Positions 45,686 through 57,561 of a DNA stretch of 64,000 bases are shown here, piece after piece. Under the pieces are notes generated by a model. That model worked only from the letters and a program-made list of their open reading frames with translations. It was not told where the DNA came from and did no database searches. The translations under genes and the position numbers were made by a program. Each line of letters opens with the position of its first letter. The stretch's first letter is position 1. This DNA comes from Dactylonectria macrodidyma (taxonomy: Eukaryota; Ascomycota; Sordariomycetes; Hypocreales; Nectriaceae): positions 5,828,001 through 5,892,000 of the forward strand of contig JAGMUV010000001.1 of NCBI GenBank assembly GCA_020744425.1, given 5' to 3'.

Positions 45686-48386
45686 TGGGCACTGCTGACA
45701 TTGCCTCGCGCCTGAGAGCAAAGTTCTCGAGGCGGCGACACTCGGCAGCGGCATCCCTAGCTTCGTCGATCCAGAGCACGGCAGATACGTCGTCCCTCGG
45801 GAGTCGCCATCTCTGGGATTGGCATAGAGGACGCGACCAGAGCCAGAATCAGAGCCACAACGACAAGGATCGTGACCGTTCGCCGTCTCACAGAGCTGCT
45901 AGCCAGACCCGGGCGACACCAGGAAGCTCAAGCCTGGACAGCAGCAACCAGCCGGATCCGAACCTCAGCAAGGAACCCAAGCCCCCTCCATCTGATGGTT
46001 CACGTGGGGAACACTGCCACGAGGGCTTTGAGAGCCACGAAGGCGTCGACGACAACACCGAAACGGACACTAACAACGAGGCGGCGCCGATTCGAGTCCA
46101 ATTATCAAAACCAGAAGCAAAAACAGCCAAATCAACAACCGTTTCATCCGCGGCTGCTCCCATTGCCACACAGGCGGTCCCACCCTCTATGGATCTTCGA
46201 CCAGAGTCGGATACAGCGACGGATGACCCCAACAGCCCGCTAAAGCCGCCTGGCCCCCGGCAGTCCCGTGGCGGCTTGGCCCCTAATAGTAGCCACGACC
46301 CGGCCAACGATCTGCATGGCTCTTGGTATGTTCCGCCGCAAGCTCAACCTCACCTCCAGCCCAACTCTAGCCCTTTATCAACGCACTCGCCTGAGCTCTC
46401 CCCCAACTCCACGCCGACGCGACCACGAACACGCCCATCCAACTCGAATCTTGGCCGTATCCACGAGGACAACTCTGCTGACAACTCTGCCGACGCCTCT
46501 TCCTCCCCGGTCTCGCACCCAGGCGCCGACGCCGACGTCGATGCAGACGCTGAAGCGCGCGATCATGACGATCCGCTGAGCCCTGGCTTCGCTCCCTCTA
46601 CCTCATCGACAGTACTTTCTGCTGTCGCGCCGAGAACAGTCACCCTTCCTTCGTCCCCTGGCTTGGCACCAACCTTGAACCTTCCCACCTCATCATCATC
46701 GGCTCGGCCACCCGCCCCTCTTCGCCGCCAAAGCCTACTTTCCAATCGCCAGTCGACCCTAATCAACACGCTCCTTCACACCTCGCCTCCAACTGATTCC
46801 GGCGCCGAACCCACGCTGCTTCTCCCCATCGACGCCAATATGGTGACTCGCAAGATATGGGTGAAGCGTCCAAACGCTTCTCCCACCCTCGTGACCATCA
46901 ACGAGGACGACTTGGTCGACGATGTTCGGGATATGATTCTGCGCAAGTATGCGAACTCCCTCGGCCGCACCTTCGATTCCCCGGATCTCAATATCCGCAT
47001 CTTCCCTCGCGACCAGCACAAGGACCGCCTTCTAGGCCCTGAAGAGCCTATGGGCCGCACCTTGGACGCCTATTTCCCTGGTGGCCAGTCCGTCGACGAG
47101 GCGCTCATCATCGACATCCCTCGCCGGGTGCCCAAGGCTTCTCCCCGTCCGGTTATGCATTCCACTAACGCCTACGGCCCCGATGACCCGCGACCATCCG
47201 AAGCTGGAGAGGGCTACTTTCCTCCTGTTGACATTAGAGCTTCACCACATCTTCCAGTTGCAGTTCCGGCACATGTTAACTCGCAAGCCCCGCACTCCAT
47301 CGCAGTCCTCGGCACTGGACAAATCCCTCCCATCCCATCACCGGGTGGTAGCAGGACATCGCGCACTTACCGTGAACGTCCCGAACGCCCCAGGCTCGGC
47401 CGAACACACACGTCCTCGCCCACGATTTTAGCCAACGGCCCAGCTGCCAACCCTTCCAACCACGGTACGCAGCACTTCAATCCTAGGCTACCACACGCTC
47501 GGACTCACTCAAACTCCTCAGAAGCTGGCATGCCTCCTCCCCCTCCTCCTACTCTCCCGACGCCTCCCGCACCCGAACCCTCCCAAGCTCAGGTCCCGAC
47601 ACCTCCTGCCCGAATCTCGTCACCCCGACCCTCTGCAAATCGTATCAAGAAGCCCAAGAAGAATACCGAACATCCAAACTTACCACCTGGCATGCTCAAT
47701 GGCGGCGTTCCCCCAATCAACGTCCTCATAGTTGAAGATAACCCGATCAACCTCAAACTTCTAGAAGCCTTCGTGAAGAGGCTAAAAGTACGGTGGCAGA
47801 GTGCCATGAATGGACGGGATGCTGTCAAAAAATGGAGGACCGGTGGGTTCCATCTTGTGTTGATGGATATCCAACTGCCAGTTATGAATGGCCTCGATGC
47901 CACGAGGGAGATTCGAAGACTAGAGAGAGTCAACTCTATTGGCGTCTTCTCGTCTATGCCAAGCAGCGGTATACCCGAGGAGGAGAATTCCGATGAACTC
48001 AAAGACCAGGACCGGCTCGAAAACCCCTCTTTGTTCATGAGCCCCGTCATTATCGTAGCCCTAACCGCCAGCTCCCTCCAGAGCGATCGACATGAAGCTC
48101 TAGCGGCCGGCTGCAATGACTTCTTAACCAAAGTATGCCCAGGACAACCCATCATCGCAACGCATTGAGATTTTTAGCTAACAAATTGTAGCCCGTCAAC
48201 TTTGTCTGGCTGGAGCGAAAGGTTATGGAATGGGGCTGTATGCAAGCCCTCATCGATTTTGACGGCTGGCGGAAATGGAAGGTCATTTCTCAGGAGGCTG
48301 AGGAGAAGGAGGCGGCCAAGAAGGCTGCAGCAACTGCTGCCAAGACTAAGCCAAAGAAGAACAAAGCGTTGTCCATCAAGGCCTGA
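45685..48386 (+). CDS. SSK1: Osmosensing response regulator Ssk1 (HOG pathway)
   Basis: Receives phosphate from a Ypd1-type phosphotransfer protein and, when unphosphorylated, activates the MAPKKK of the Hog1 cascade. Exons are 45685-48132 and 48192-48386, giving 880 residues. The 59-nt intron has a GCTAAC branch point and lies directly after the receiver lysine. The N-terminus begins with a basic RLRAKFSRRR segment, then a long disordered S/P/T-rich region. Residues about 386-480 (IWVKRPNASPTLVTINEDD...LIIDIP) look like a folded ubiquitin/RA-like module. The receiver domain (about 675-835) has E684-D685, phospho-acceptor D728 in LVLMDIQLP and K816 in DFLTK. A loop rich in S, E and D (about 750-780) interrupts it, as in other fungal Ssk1 proteins. 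The tail is rich in A and K. The ATG at 45685 is chosen because the family start lies just before the basic segment. Confidence 0.93.
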
Positions 48387-49128
48387 TGGCTTAATCTTCA
48401 ATCGCTACTAAGGAACACTACAGTTACCCATTTATCAACATGGGTAAAAAGTACGTGTTGACTACGTGTCGCATATTCACACCATGTGATTCAGGTTCGT
48501 CATCATGCAGAAGGGTGAACGAACTGTTTCCCATCCATCCCCTTCGGTGTAAGGGAACGACTTCGACCAAACTTCTTTACACCTTGACGAACTGTCATGC
48601 GATTCCTGGTTGAATTCTCAAATGGTACATGGCATCCACAATGTAACGAAGCTTAAGATTTATCGATGATGTGGTTACTTCAGAGTTGAAGTAGAACGGG
48701 ACTGATACATGCAAGGATGATGGCAAGGACGATGATGGGTGGTGCTGGCACACACAACCACAAAATTTGCGTGTTGAATGCTCTGCCTCAAGTTTTTTAC
48801 ATAATCACCTAATATCAACACACACGCAACCGCACTACGATACTTCTTGTTTGAATTGGATGATTTCAAGCCTACTGCTGTGACAACCTGGGCGCCTGAT
48901 GATAGTTGTGGGGCTGGGCTCTTGAGCTTTCCCCATGTTCCCGGGCTCGGATGATTAATTTTTCCTGCGCACTTTGAAAAATTGGTGCCGCTCAAACTAG
49001 CTGCATCCCATCTCCAACCACCAACCTAACCTCCTGCCTCGACGCCGAGCTCAACCAAGCCAATTCCGCTCAATTGGCCCTGGGTTGCATGTAATGCATC
49101 ACGAGGTTCGATCAGAGCCACTTTGATC
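48387..49128. other. Intergenic region between SSK1 and mS45 gene
   Basis: About 740 bp holding the SSK1 3' UTR and the promoter of the next plus-strand gene. No other gene seen. Confidence 0.6.
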
Positions 49129-50284
49129 ATGCCCCCACGAGTGCGCGTCCCGTCGGTGCCGCTGGCTGGCCTCGATGCCCCCAGCACGCTTTCCAAAACG
49201 GCGCCATTTGCGCGGACATTCTCGACAACACCATGCCGCGAAAAGATGAGCAAGGGCCGCCAGAGGATGTACGATTGGCTCAAGTCACAGAGCGGCTCCA
49301 GCCTGGCCGAGGCACCCAACAGTCCTAACTACCTGGGCCCGTACTCAGATCAGCCATTCCCGCTCAACCCACTGTTTCGCAGCCAGCCTGTCCTGGACGA
49401 TACAACCCGAGAGCTTATCTGGGAAAAGGTGACTGTACGCGGGGACTCGATCAAGTCTGTCTCAGCCGAGATGGGTGTCGATGTGAGGAGAGTCGCGGCC
49501 GTCGTGCGGTTGAAGGAGGTGGAGAAGCAGTGGATTACGTCTGTGAGTATTAATTCCCGCCACGCTTTGATATTCCACTCCTTTGCTATGATGAGACTAT
49601 TCAAAAAATTCGATTAGTCTTGAAGACACCCACATGGTTAAAAACTTGTTTATTTTTCTGATCGCAAACCAACCATCTCACGCTCTTGCCTCATGCCATG
49701 GTCTATTGGACAAGCGCTAACAAAATGGACAGGGCAAGAAACTAGCCACCCCTTATGCTAAGGCCGTCATGAAGATGTTGCCCAAGACATCTTGGCGTGA
49801 GGACGGCGAAAATGAGCCTCACGAGCCGGTCAACGAGGTACAGGTGCACAACCTCACGATGCAACAACTGTTTGTCCCGGTTTCAGAATCCCGGCACTTT
49901 ACCCGAGAAGACGCTGCCACTGCATTCCACGACAGAGTGCTTTCGGCCGACGTGCGATCACCCCAACCTCAGCTCATCACCATGGAGCGAGATATACTCG
50001 AAGGTAGCACTCGAGCAGACAGCTTAGAGAAGTTCAAAGAAGCTACTCAGGCAGAGGAGGAAGCCGTAGCCAAGAAACTGGAGAAGCAGCGCGAGTGGGA
50101 GGAGAAACAGACAACGGTAGTATTCGAGAAGGGCAAGACTCGAACTCAGTTCCGGTTCAAGACCATCAACGTCGACGACGCTGGCCGGGATGGACGGTCA
50201 AGGAAGGGCACGGGCTGGCGGTATGGAGCACCATTTGAGGACCGCAAGCGCGGATTGGTCAAGATTCCCACTTCAGTGCCTTGA
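49129..50284 (+). CDS. Mitochondrial small-subunit ribosomal protein mS45 (Mrps35/Bot1 family)
   Basis: Structural protein of the mitochondrial small ribosomal subunit. Exons are 49129-49542 and 49733-50284 with a 190-nt intron containing a GCGCTAAC branch site, giving 321 residues. The first 40 residues are rich in R, S, T and A with few acids and contain RTFSTTPCR, a typical mitochondrial presequence. The conserved Bot1 core follows: RMYDWLKSQS, PFPLNPLFRSQPVL, then SVSAEMGVDVRRVAAVVRLKEVEKQW ending at the exon junction, and GKKLATPYAKAV in exon 2. The C-terminal half has a charged coiled-coil-like stretch (EEEAVAKKLEKQREWEEKQ). Family known in Pfam as the eukaryotic mitochondrial regulator protein. 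Confidence 0.88.
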
Positions 50285-50465
50285 AGTGTATTATTATGTA
50301 TGTATGTCATGTCATGTCATGTCTCCCAGTGCGGGAGTTGGGAGTCGGGTGTAGACGGGTCGCTTCACCTGACTAGCGGCGCAACTGTATAACAGCAATA
50401 CCAAAGCCATATATGTAAGAAGGTACTAATCTAGACATGCCATCTATTTTAATTACCGCATCGCC

Positions 50466-51322
50466 CTAATCCGTCGCGTCGGCCACAATCAAGTTCTTGC
50501 GAAGCTGCTCGATGGCGTCGTGTGACACACCGCACTTGGTTAGGACATACTGCTCTGGTGAACCATGCTCGCGGCGCATAGCTTGTAGAGCTGCGATCAT
50601 GTTTTCGGGTCTGCTTCACTGTTAGGCGTATTCCACCAGAGGTATTTGGGCCGGAGAACAGCCTACCTAGCTCCAAGCATGCGGTCCGCACCGTCCGGGT
50701 CATCTTTGAGGGCTGGATTCTTCATCAAGCTGGCCCGGATCTCCTCCTTTCGCTCGGCAAGTCCCACCTCAGTGAGGCTATACTCTTGGGCAATAGTCTC
50801 ATCATCTACTCCGCACAAAGACAGGATGATGGCACAGACGACACCCGTTCGGTCTTTACCCGCAGTGCAGTGAACAAGCAGCGGTGAGGCATCAGGCGAT
50901 GCGAGGTGGTTCAGGACGGTGGCCACAGGGCCGGTGCCAGCCTCCCAGATGGAGCGATACGTGTCGACGAATCCCGCTGTTCCCTCTTGAGAGTACTGAA
51001 CGAATCGCAGCGCAATGGCTTCGGGGCCATAGTCCTCGTCCTGGAAGATGGGGGCGAACACACGGCTGGCGCCATCCCATTCTCGGATGCCGGCGGAGTG
51101 GCGCTGGATCTCGACGGCGGAGCGGAGGTCATAGACGTGGGAGATGCGCAGTGCCTGCAGAGCGGCAATCCCGGTGTCGGTGACACGCGAGGGCTCAGCG
51201 GCGCGGAAGACGATGCCGGGTCTGATGGAGTGGCCGGGCCGGGCGGCGATGGGCGTTTTGCCGACGTCGCGGAAGTTGGGCAAGCCGGGAATATGGATAA
51301 AGGGGGGGCCGAGATCCGCCAT
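50466..51322 (-). CDS. Tyrosine/serine phosphatase family protein (Y_phosphatase3 type)
   Basis: Exons are 50667-51322 and 50466-50610 (56-nt intron), giving 266 residues. The signature HCTAGKDRTG contains the catalytic cysteine C152 and R158 (CX5R), and the family motif LPNFRDVGK lies near the N-terminus (about 14-22). A DLRSAVEI segment (about 65-72) is also typical. The second exon supplies a helical C-terminus (ENMIAALQAMRREHGSPEQYVL) commonly present in these proteins. Relatives include bacterial and fungal enzymes of broad specificity on phospho-amino acids or phosphoinositides, so the substrate cannot be told. No signal peptide. Confidence 0.9.
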
Positions 51323-52142
51323 TGTAGTCTACCGGGTTGGATATGTGGAAGAGACGCCGTGAAGAACGAAAGACGTCCAACGGAAGGTTGCAACGATCTC
51401 AGCCTGCAAATGGTGGTGTTCTGCGACGGTACTCCATCCATCAGACTGTATCAGAATCCCTCCGCTTTCCTCGGATCTACCAACAGTTCGGAGGGGAGAG
51501 TGGGGATATCATCCCCGGGCCTCGGCAGATGACCATGTCCGGCGAGGGTGCGACAGAGCCTATTATATCCAGGCTGTGATTGTGGTCGCAGTTAACCAAT
51601 GTACGTCAAGGCATCAGGAGATAATCTGGCGGGGTAGTCTTTGATCGAATGAATTATAGGGCTAGGTTGTGTGAGACATGCTGAAATCTGAATCCGCCTG
51701 TGGTGGCCTCTTCCTCATCAGGTAGCCAAGGTCTATGGACCACATGCACCAGCCAACTGGTACCCGTATAACGGGCTCTACTAATGGTCACTACTAGTCA
51801 CTGTATGTGTTTATTTGTATATGAAGGCAAGTATGTTGTACAACCTATGAAATGAGACAAAGAAATGCTATGCTAGCTATGTGTGTACCGTAAGGTAGTC
51901 CTGCCCTATGAGGGATCTTGGTCTAAGTCTAAGTAGTTGCGAATGAAGTAGTTATGGTACAAGGCTACCGGCGACCCCTGCTACCCAAATGCGTGCGCAG
52001 CCAAAACGACAGCTGTAAGAACATTTTAGAAGACAATACAGAGAATGAAGAAGAAGATTCGAAGAAGGTGGCCAGAGAATAGTTTTCTTTCCCGCATCCA
52101 TTGGACTCCGATATGTCAAGTTGCGTGGATGCGACAAGTCCT
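51323..52142. other. Intergenic region upstream of the phosphatase gene
   Basis: About 820 bp with the phosphatase promoter and the 3' side of the small cysteine-rich gene. AT-rich near 51780-51860. No further gene seen. Confidence 0.55.
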
Positions 52143-52439
52143 CTAGCTGGCAGAGTATTCGCAGTTGCCGCAACGATAGGTCAGACACGTGGGGCACGAG
52201 TCAATCAGTTTCGTCGAGAACCAGCCCTCGTGACATTGGCACTGAAAAAAGTTAGAAAATGCTGTCGCTAGAAAACTATGGGCTGGTTTGACGTACACAC
52301 TGCCAGTATTGAGCTCCTCGCTTGTTCAAAAGCTCTGCCTGGCGCTTGGCGAGGTGGCTATCGTGACTATTGCTTGTCAGTGGCTTGTCGGGGAAGTGGG
52401 GCAATTGGAGTGGGCAACTAACGAGTTGCAGCAGGCCAT
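52143..52439 (-). CDS. Small cysteine-rich, probable zinc-binding protein (63 residues)
   Basis: Three small exons, 52423-52439 (17 nt), 52297-52372 and 52143-52241, with introns of 50 and 55 nt. Donors are GTTAGT and GTACGT; the first acceptor has a CTGAC branch point and the second a TTTTTTCAG tract. The spliced frame has 64 codons including the stop. Cysteines occur as C3-C4, C31-C32-x-C34, C47-x2-C50 and C55-x2-C58, with the context QYWQCCQCHEG...CPTC...RCGNC, which fits one or two zinc-ribbon-like sites. Similar small CCxC...CxxC proteins are common and uncharacterised in filamentous fungi. There is no signal peptide. The middle (residues 13-25) is a charged helix. Function unknown; regular splice signals and the evenly placed cysteines are the evidence that the gene is real. 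Confidence 0.72.
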
Positions 52440-54056
52440 GGTGATAGATAGATAGGTTGAGTATGTAACTGTTTTGATGGAGTCTAAGAGTGCTGTTGGA
52501 AGGTGTGATGTTCCGATGGTAGACTACAATTCCACAGAAGAGAGGAAGACCTTTTATTCTTCTACAAGTTGGCTGTGAACCGCTCCTCTGAAGGGCCCTC
52601 CCTTTTCGGCCTCTCGATGAGTATCTCATTCTGCCTTGAACAACCATGGGCAGTGCCATTCGGTGTGCGCAGTTGATAACTTCATTGAAGGCAATCAATG
52701 GCCTCTCACAGATGGGGCATCGCGGTAACACTAGGTATTGCGCTGACAGCGCCAGGCGGGCGTGGCGTGCGAAGAAGTCGAAGCCCCAATTGTAAGGCGG
52801 ATAGCGGGGCACGAGGAAGCACAAGACTCCAGAGAGCAGGCGTTTCAACTACAACGGAGGCTCTAGACGAACACAGCCCACCTAGAGCCCGCTATTCAGA
52901 GGTCGGCCCCATCGTCCATGGGTGTTTTTTTTTTCTTATTCCGTTTTGTTTTCAGGTGAGTCACTGTCAGAGAGAGGAGACGGTCCGGCCCCAGAGCTGC
53001 CTGGCCGTGTAAGCGTGGGAGGGGCAAAGCAGGAGCAGGACCACAAGGCTCGCACGGGCTTTGGCCGCCGGTTCCTAACTTTGAAGGCGAAAAGACTCCA
53101 CGATGCGACAGCAATAAAGGTAAGGTGAAAAGAGGCAAGCCCAGGCTGTCAGGCTACCAGCGACCGGTCTAGATGAGCCACCGTCCAGCCACGACTAAAC
53201 TTACTGGCTTCTAGCCTGTTGCCGCGACGATGCCTTCCGCTCACCTTGGGGTTCACCGGCGGAGCCAATGAGAACCGGACAAGGAACCAATCCAACACGA
53301 AACCAATGAAACGAAGGGCAACCATCACTGACAAAACAAGGTTCAGAATGAGGAACCAGTCCGCACATGAACCGCGTCCCATGTGAGCTGTCTAGCTGTG
53401 CAGAGAGAGCTTGAGGTGGCGGCCAATCACGAAGCTCCGAATTAAGTGGGGACCTTGAGGACAGCCGGAATCAGGGATCAAGGCTGAAAAACCAACCAAT
53501 CTCGAAAACTACGTCATGACTCTCGCTGGGGGACCTCACTAGATTCAGTATAATTTCAGCCGTGGCATTCGCTGTCGAAAGTTAACCTCAAATTCGTCGA
53601 TGGAAAAGACAGCCAAGACGCAAGTCACTTGAACTCCAGGTGAGAATATCGCTCTCTTCAGTGAAATTTGTCTGTGTTTTTGGGGTGGCAAGGTGCTCAT
53701 CCTGTTGTGTCGGACCATCTATCGATGAACATCATCGTGAAGACCCGCTCACCGTCTCTTGCGGTGCTGTCACTCGAGAGGCGGCACTTCAAATCAGCCT
53801 GGATGCCCTTGCCACAGCCTCCTTTTTTGCCTTTTTCTTCTTCTTTGTCTGTCACCACAAGAGCTGTGCGACAGCGCAAGGCCCAGCATCAAATACGACG
53901 TATCGCTTTCCGACTCTCAGCTGCTAACCTGACGGCTTGTTAGGCGCCAACCACGCACCCGCCGATAGCCATCGAAACACGAGTCCTTCTCCTCGATCCA
54001 GACCAACTCCCGTCTTACGTCGCATTCATTCCCATCACCGAGGCAAAATCGCAGCA
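52440..54056. promoter_or_regulatory. Divergent promoter region of the small cysteine-rich gene and the four-helix membrane protein gene
   Basis: About 1.6 kb between divergent start codons. Frames of up to 190 codons on the minus strand overlap the cysteine-rich gene but have no recognisable content. No repeat or RNA gene seen. Confidence 0.5.
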
Positions 54057-54677
54057 ATGGGGCTTGTTAGCGTCACTGTCAGCTACATGCTGTTCTCGGC
54101 CTTGCATTTGTGCTGCTTCGCCCTCGCCCTCGCCACTTGTGGACTTTACGGTGTTGATCTAAAACGAGCACACGACCAGGACAAATACTCCGACTCGAAA
54201 TGGGTCAGTGTCGAGATAATACCAATAAACAAAGTGGAACTTGCGTGCTGATGCTGGTGTGTGCACATAGGTCTACGCAGTAGTTGTAGGCAGCCTGTCT
54301 GCCGTCACTTGCGCCTTGTACTTTATCCCCTTCGTCTTGCGCATCGCCGGCATCGTAGCCGTGGCCTGGGATTTCATTCTCTTCATCTTGTGGATTGCCC
54401 TCTTCGGTGTCTTTGGCAAGGTATGCACGTCGAGGCTCACGGGATACAAGCTCGCCCCTCCGCAGATCAATGGGTCACTGAGTCAACTGACACGCGCCTG
54501 CAGATGTATATTAACGAAGACGCCGAAGGCGATGGTGGCATCGAGCGCATGAAGCACGCCGTGTGGGTTGATCTGGCCAGCGCTCTTCTGTGGCTAATCG
54601 CCACTGTGGCAGCTGCTGGCTACTGGTGGAAGCACCGAGAGACGAGAACCCGCTTCACCGGCCGCGCACATGTCTAG
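54057..54677 (+). CDS. Four-helix (MARVEL-like) membrane protein
   Basis: Exons are 54057-54203, 54271-54420 and 54504-54677, giving 156 residues. The splices keep the frame (donors GTCAGT and GTATGC; acceptors CATAG and CTGCAG). Four hydrophobic segments are clear, at about residues 5-33, 50-69, 75-97 and 124-145, with short loops and a basic C-terminal tail (HRETRTRFTGRAHV). The pattern, with a cysteine-containing first helix and a W-rich last helix, resembles MARVEL-domain proteins of fungi, some of which sit in the plasma membrane or eisosomes. I cannot name an ortholog. The ATG at 54057 is chosen because the first helix starts right after it. Confidence 0.78.
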
Positions 54678-57561
54678 AGCAGCGCACTGTGTCTTCACCA
54701 AGAGTCCCAACCGTTGTTAGCACTGCCAGTGAAAGGTAAGCCCCAGGAATGGTCCCTCTAGTTACGAAATTGGATACATACATGCGGCATGATATAAGAC
54801 GAAGATGTGATGAAAGAGGAAATTGGTGGAGGTTAATGTGGGAAGCCCGCTGGCCGGGCTATCTTTTCTTTTGTGTTGTTTACCTAGAACCCTTTCCTTG
54901 TCTGCCAAATTTGCTCACGTCCATGCTTGGATCTTAATATTCTCCCTACTAAGGAGAGCTAACAACCACCCAAGCAAACATCCCCATACCCTTACGTTAG
55001 TTACTCAATTTAGTCATTACAGATACCCAGACAGTAGAGTCCCAACTTATAGCGGGGTCGGAAATGTTTGATGCAACTGTAGCATCCAGAAGTCTACACA
55101 TGGGAAGTAAGGATGTGGTAGATCTGAGTTGTGCTGCACCAGCTGACCGTATGTATGATCGGCTACACGCGCGGTCGAGTGTCCAAATACCGGCCATTGT
55201 CAGACAGACCGCCCGCACAACGTTATCACATTATCACAGGTCGGAAATTCACAATCACCCGAAAAAGCTGGGACACGAGAAGATACGCGCACAAGGAAGA
55301 AATTTACAAAAGAGAGACGAATGCACATCGACGTCTTTGTCAGACCACAACTGTCACCGGCGGAGATCCTTTCGCTGCGCCAAGCCGGAAGAGGCCAGCG
55401 ATCGGCGGCGGGAACGGGACGGTCAGGATAATGGTCTGGCGTTGGAAAATGAAATGAACAGCAAGCGTAAAATCAGGGTCCATTTTGTCCCCCATTATGA
55501 CGATGACGATGTGGTTGGGCATGAAACCATAATGCCTCTTATCCCAAGACGTCAAGGAGGGGCCTGAAACCTAGGTGGGCCGGGTGGGTTTGTCGCCAAA
55601 ATGATGACGTCGGAATGGTATCAAACCCAACTCAACTGTGGGTTTCCTATCTTGCCGCCGCCATTCGTTCCAAATGAGTCGGTAAAAATTGAGGGCCCAA
55701 GGACGTTTTCTATTCCAATTTGCCTACTTTGAGGCCAGTGCGGGTTCACATGCGGGGGGACATGGTCGTAGGGCGGACGGAGAGCTACGTAGTACGAGTT
55801 TGGCCACGAGACGACGTGGACATGGGTGTATTGGAGGGCGATCATGCTCCCTCTGTCTCGTCGCACACACCCGGCCAGAGAAGGCTCCAAAGAGAAAGAT
55901 TGGATACAAGGTGTGCGGAAAAAATGTCCTCAGGTCGGGGAGACGAGACAATTGGCATTTTCTGCCGCTTTGATCCCGCATAGTAGGGATCCTCGTTCGT
56001 TATCTGTGCCGGTGAGGCATCCGTTCAAGGATCGGCGAGTTTACACCGCAGGGAGTGGTCAACACAAACATATGGGATTGTGAACATGGACGATCTTGCC
56101 ACCCATTGCTGCCACCCAACTTACGCTGGTCGGACCCTGTCGACGTCTTCCGCTGTTACACGGTAATTCTTGCTTGAGCGATGTGCTGGCTGGCTTGATG
56201 CGAGTCACAACCATCGCGGAGCCGGAGCCATGGCCGTCTCTCGGCGGCGTCATAGGGGACTACTGAGAGCGGGGATGATCAACTCCTCCTCAGTCATGGG
56301 TTCAGCTTGGAAAAGATGGAAGAGGGGCGGGAGTGACGGGAAGATGAACGATGTGTTAGGAAAAGCGAATGAACCATGGGGGCCTGGGAGAAAAAGATTG
56401 GTCAGCGATCACTGTGATGGATTACAAGATGATGGGAACGACTTTGCCTCGTCCCGAAATCACCATAAATTTACGTGACCAGCGAATGAAGATGGACAAA
56501 CGGCAAGCATCTAAGACGACACCTGAAAACAGGTTCGGAGACAAAATGGGTTCTGTGTTGCATCGCCTTCTTCTTTGGGGGTGTAATTTTTTATTGCGAA
56601 AAAAGGCTACTGCCCGCCCCACCGTTGAACGACGTGAGTGTGTGCCTGCATGGGATGGTTGGAGGGATGCCTGTGACATCCCCAACGAAAATGCCACTAC
56701 CCAGCTGCTAGCCTCAGATCATGGATCTTCTCGTAGCGCTTTTGCAGGGGACCAAGGGCACGGAGGACCTAGCGACCTTGGCTGGTGACGAAACTTGGAT
56801 ACCATTTCGGCTTTCAGCGGGGCCTGGTCCTCTTCCCAGGGCCCTCGCCCACTAAAATATTAGGTTATCCATGGAAGAACCGGCGGGTTCTTCGCCGTCA
56901 CCACCAGTGTGAGAGAAGGCGCAGAGGGGACGTCCTGTGCCTCAGGGAATTTGTGGTTGTCGTCGAAACCATTCGTCGGGTCGGATCATCTCAAGCTGAT
57001 TCGCTCCCCTCTCAACCCTTCTAAACACCATTACTTGACTTTGAACCTCATCCTTTCTTACCTCATTCACACTCATGAATCCCTTAGCTTCTTCGTTCTC
57101 TCCTTTGCCTCCGGTTCTGAAAGTCTTTTTGTCTCTGCCATTCCGTACCATCACCTCATATCATACAGGGAACAGGAACACGCAATCATTCTCCCTTCGC
57201 AGCCACGATTACTAAATCTCTGCCCTCTCTCCGAATTCTAGGCCACTCTACTGCCATCGCCTACATTCCCTTGACATTGACTCCATCTCTCATAGCTGGC
57301 ATCAACAGGCAGTAACACAAAGCAACTGCGTCACACGAGGCCAGGAAGGCATCGAAACTGACCTCCTGATTCAGCCTCCTTCCGTTTTCGAAGTGACTAC
57401 CTACCCCCCTACCACCGTCCATCCTTTGTTGTTTCCACGCATACAACGGCGCTGGCGCCTGATAACGCAACACCGACCGACACAACGGGCCACGCAACAT
57501 CCCCCTCCGAGAAATCGCCTCCTGCTCCACCAAGAACAATAACTACGACGGCGGCGGCACC
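54678..57561. other. Gene-poor region upstream of the unknown gene at 57562
   Basis: About 2.9 kb. Frames of up to 167 codons occur on both strands in the same places (for example 55.1-56.0 kb), as expected from composition, and none resembles a known protein. The 57.0-57.5 kb part is pyrimidine-rich and probably the leader of the downstream gene. Confidence 0.5.

Noticed and set aside
50296..50322. ATGT/CATGT microsatellite after the mS45 gene
   Set aside because: Short simple repeat in a 180-bp gap; nothing suggests a function.
55064..56083. Several frames of 85-167 codons on both strands
   Set aside because: Overlap one another on both strands, lack any conserved motif and show no splice-supported extension.
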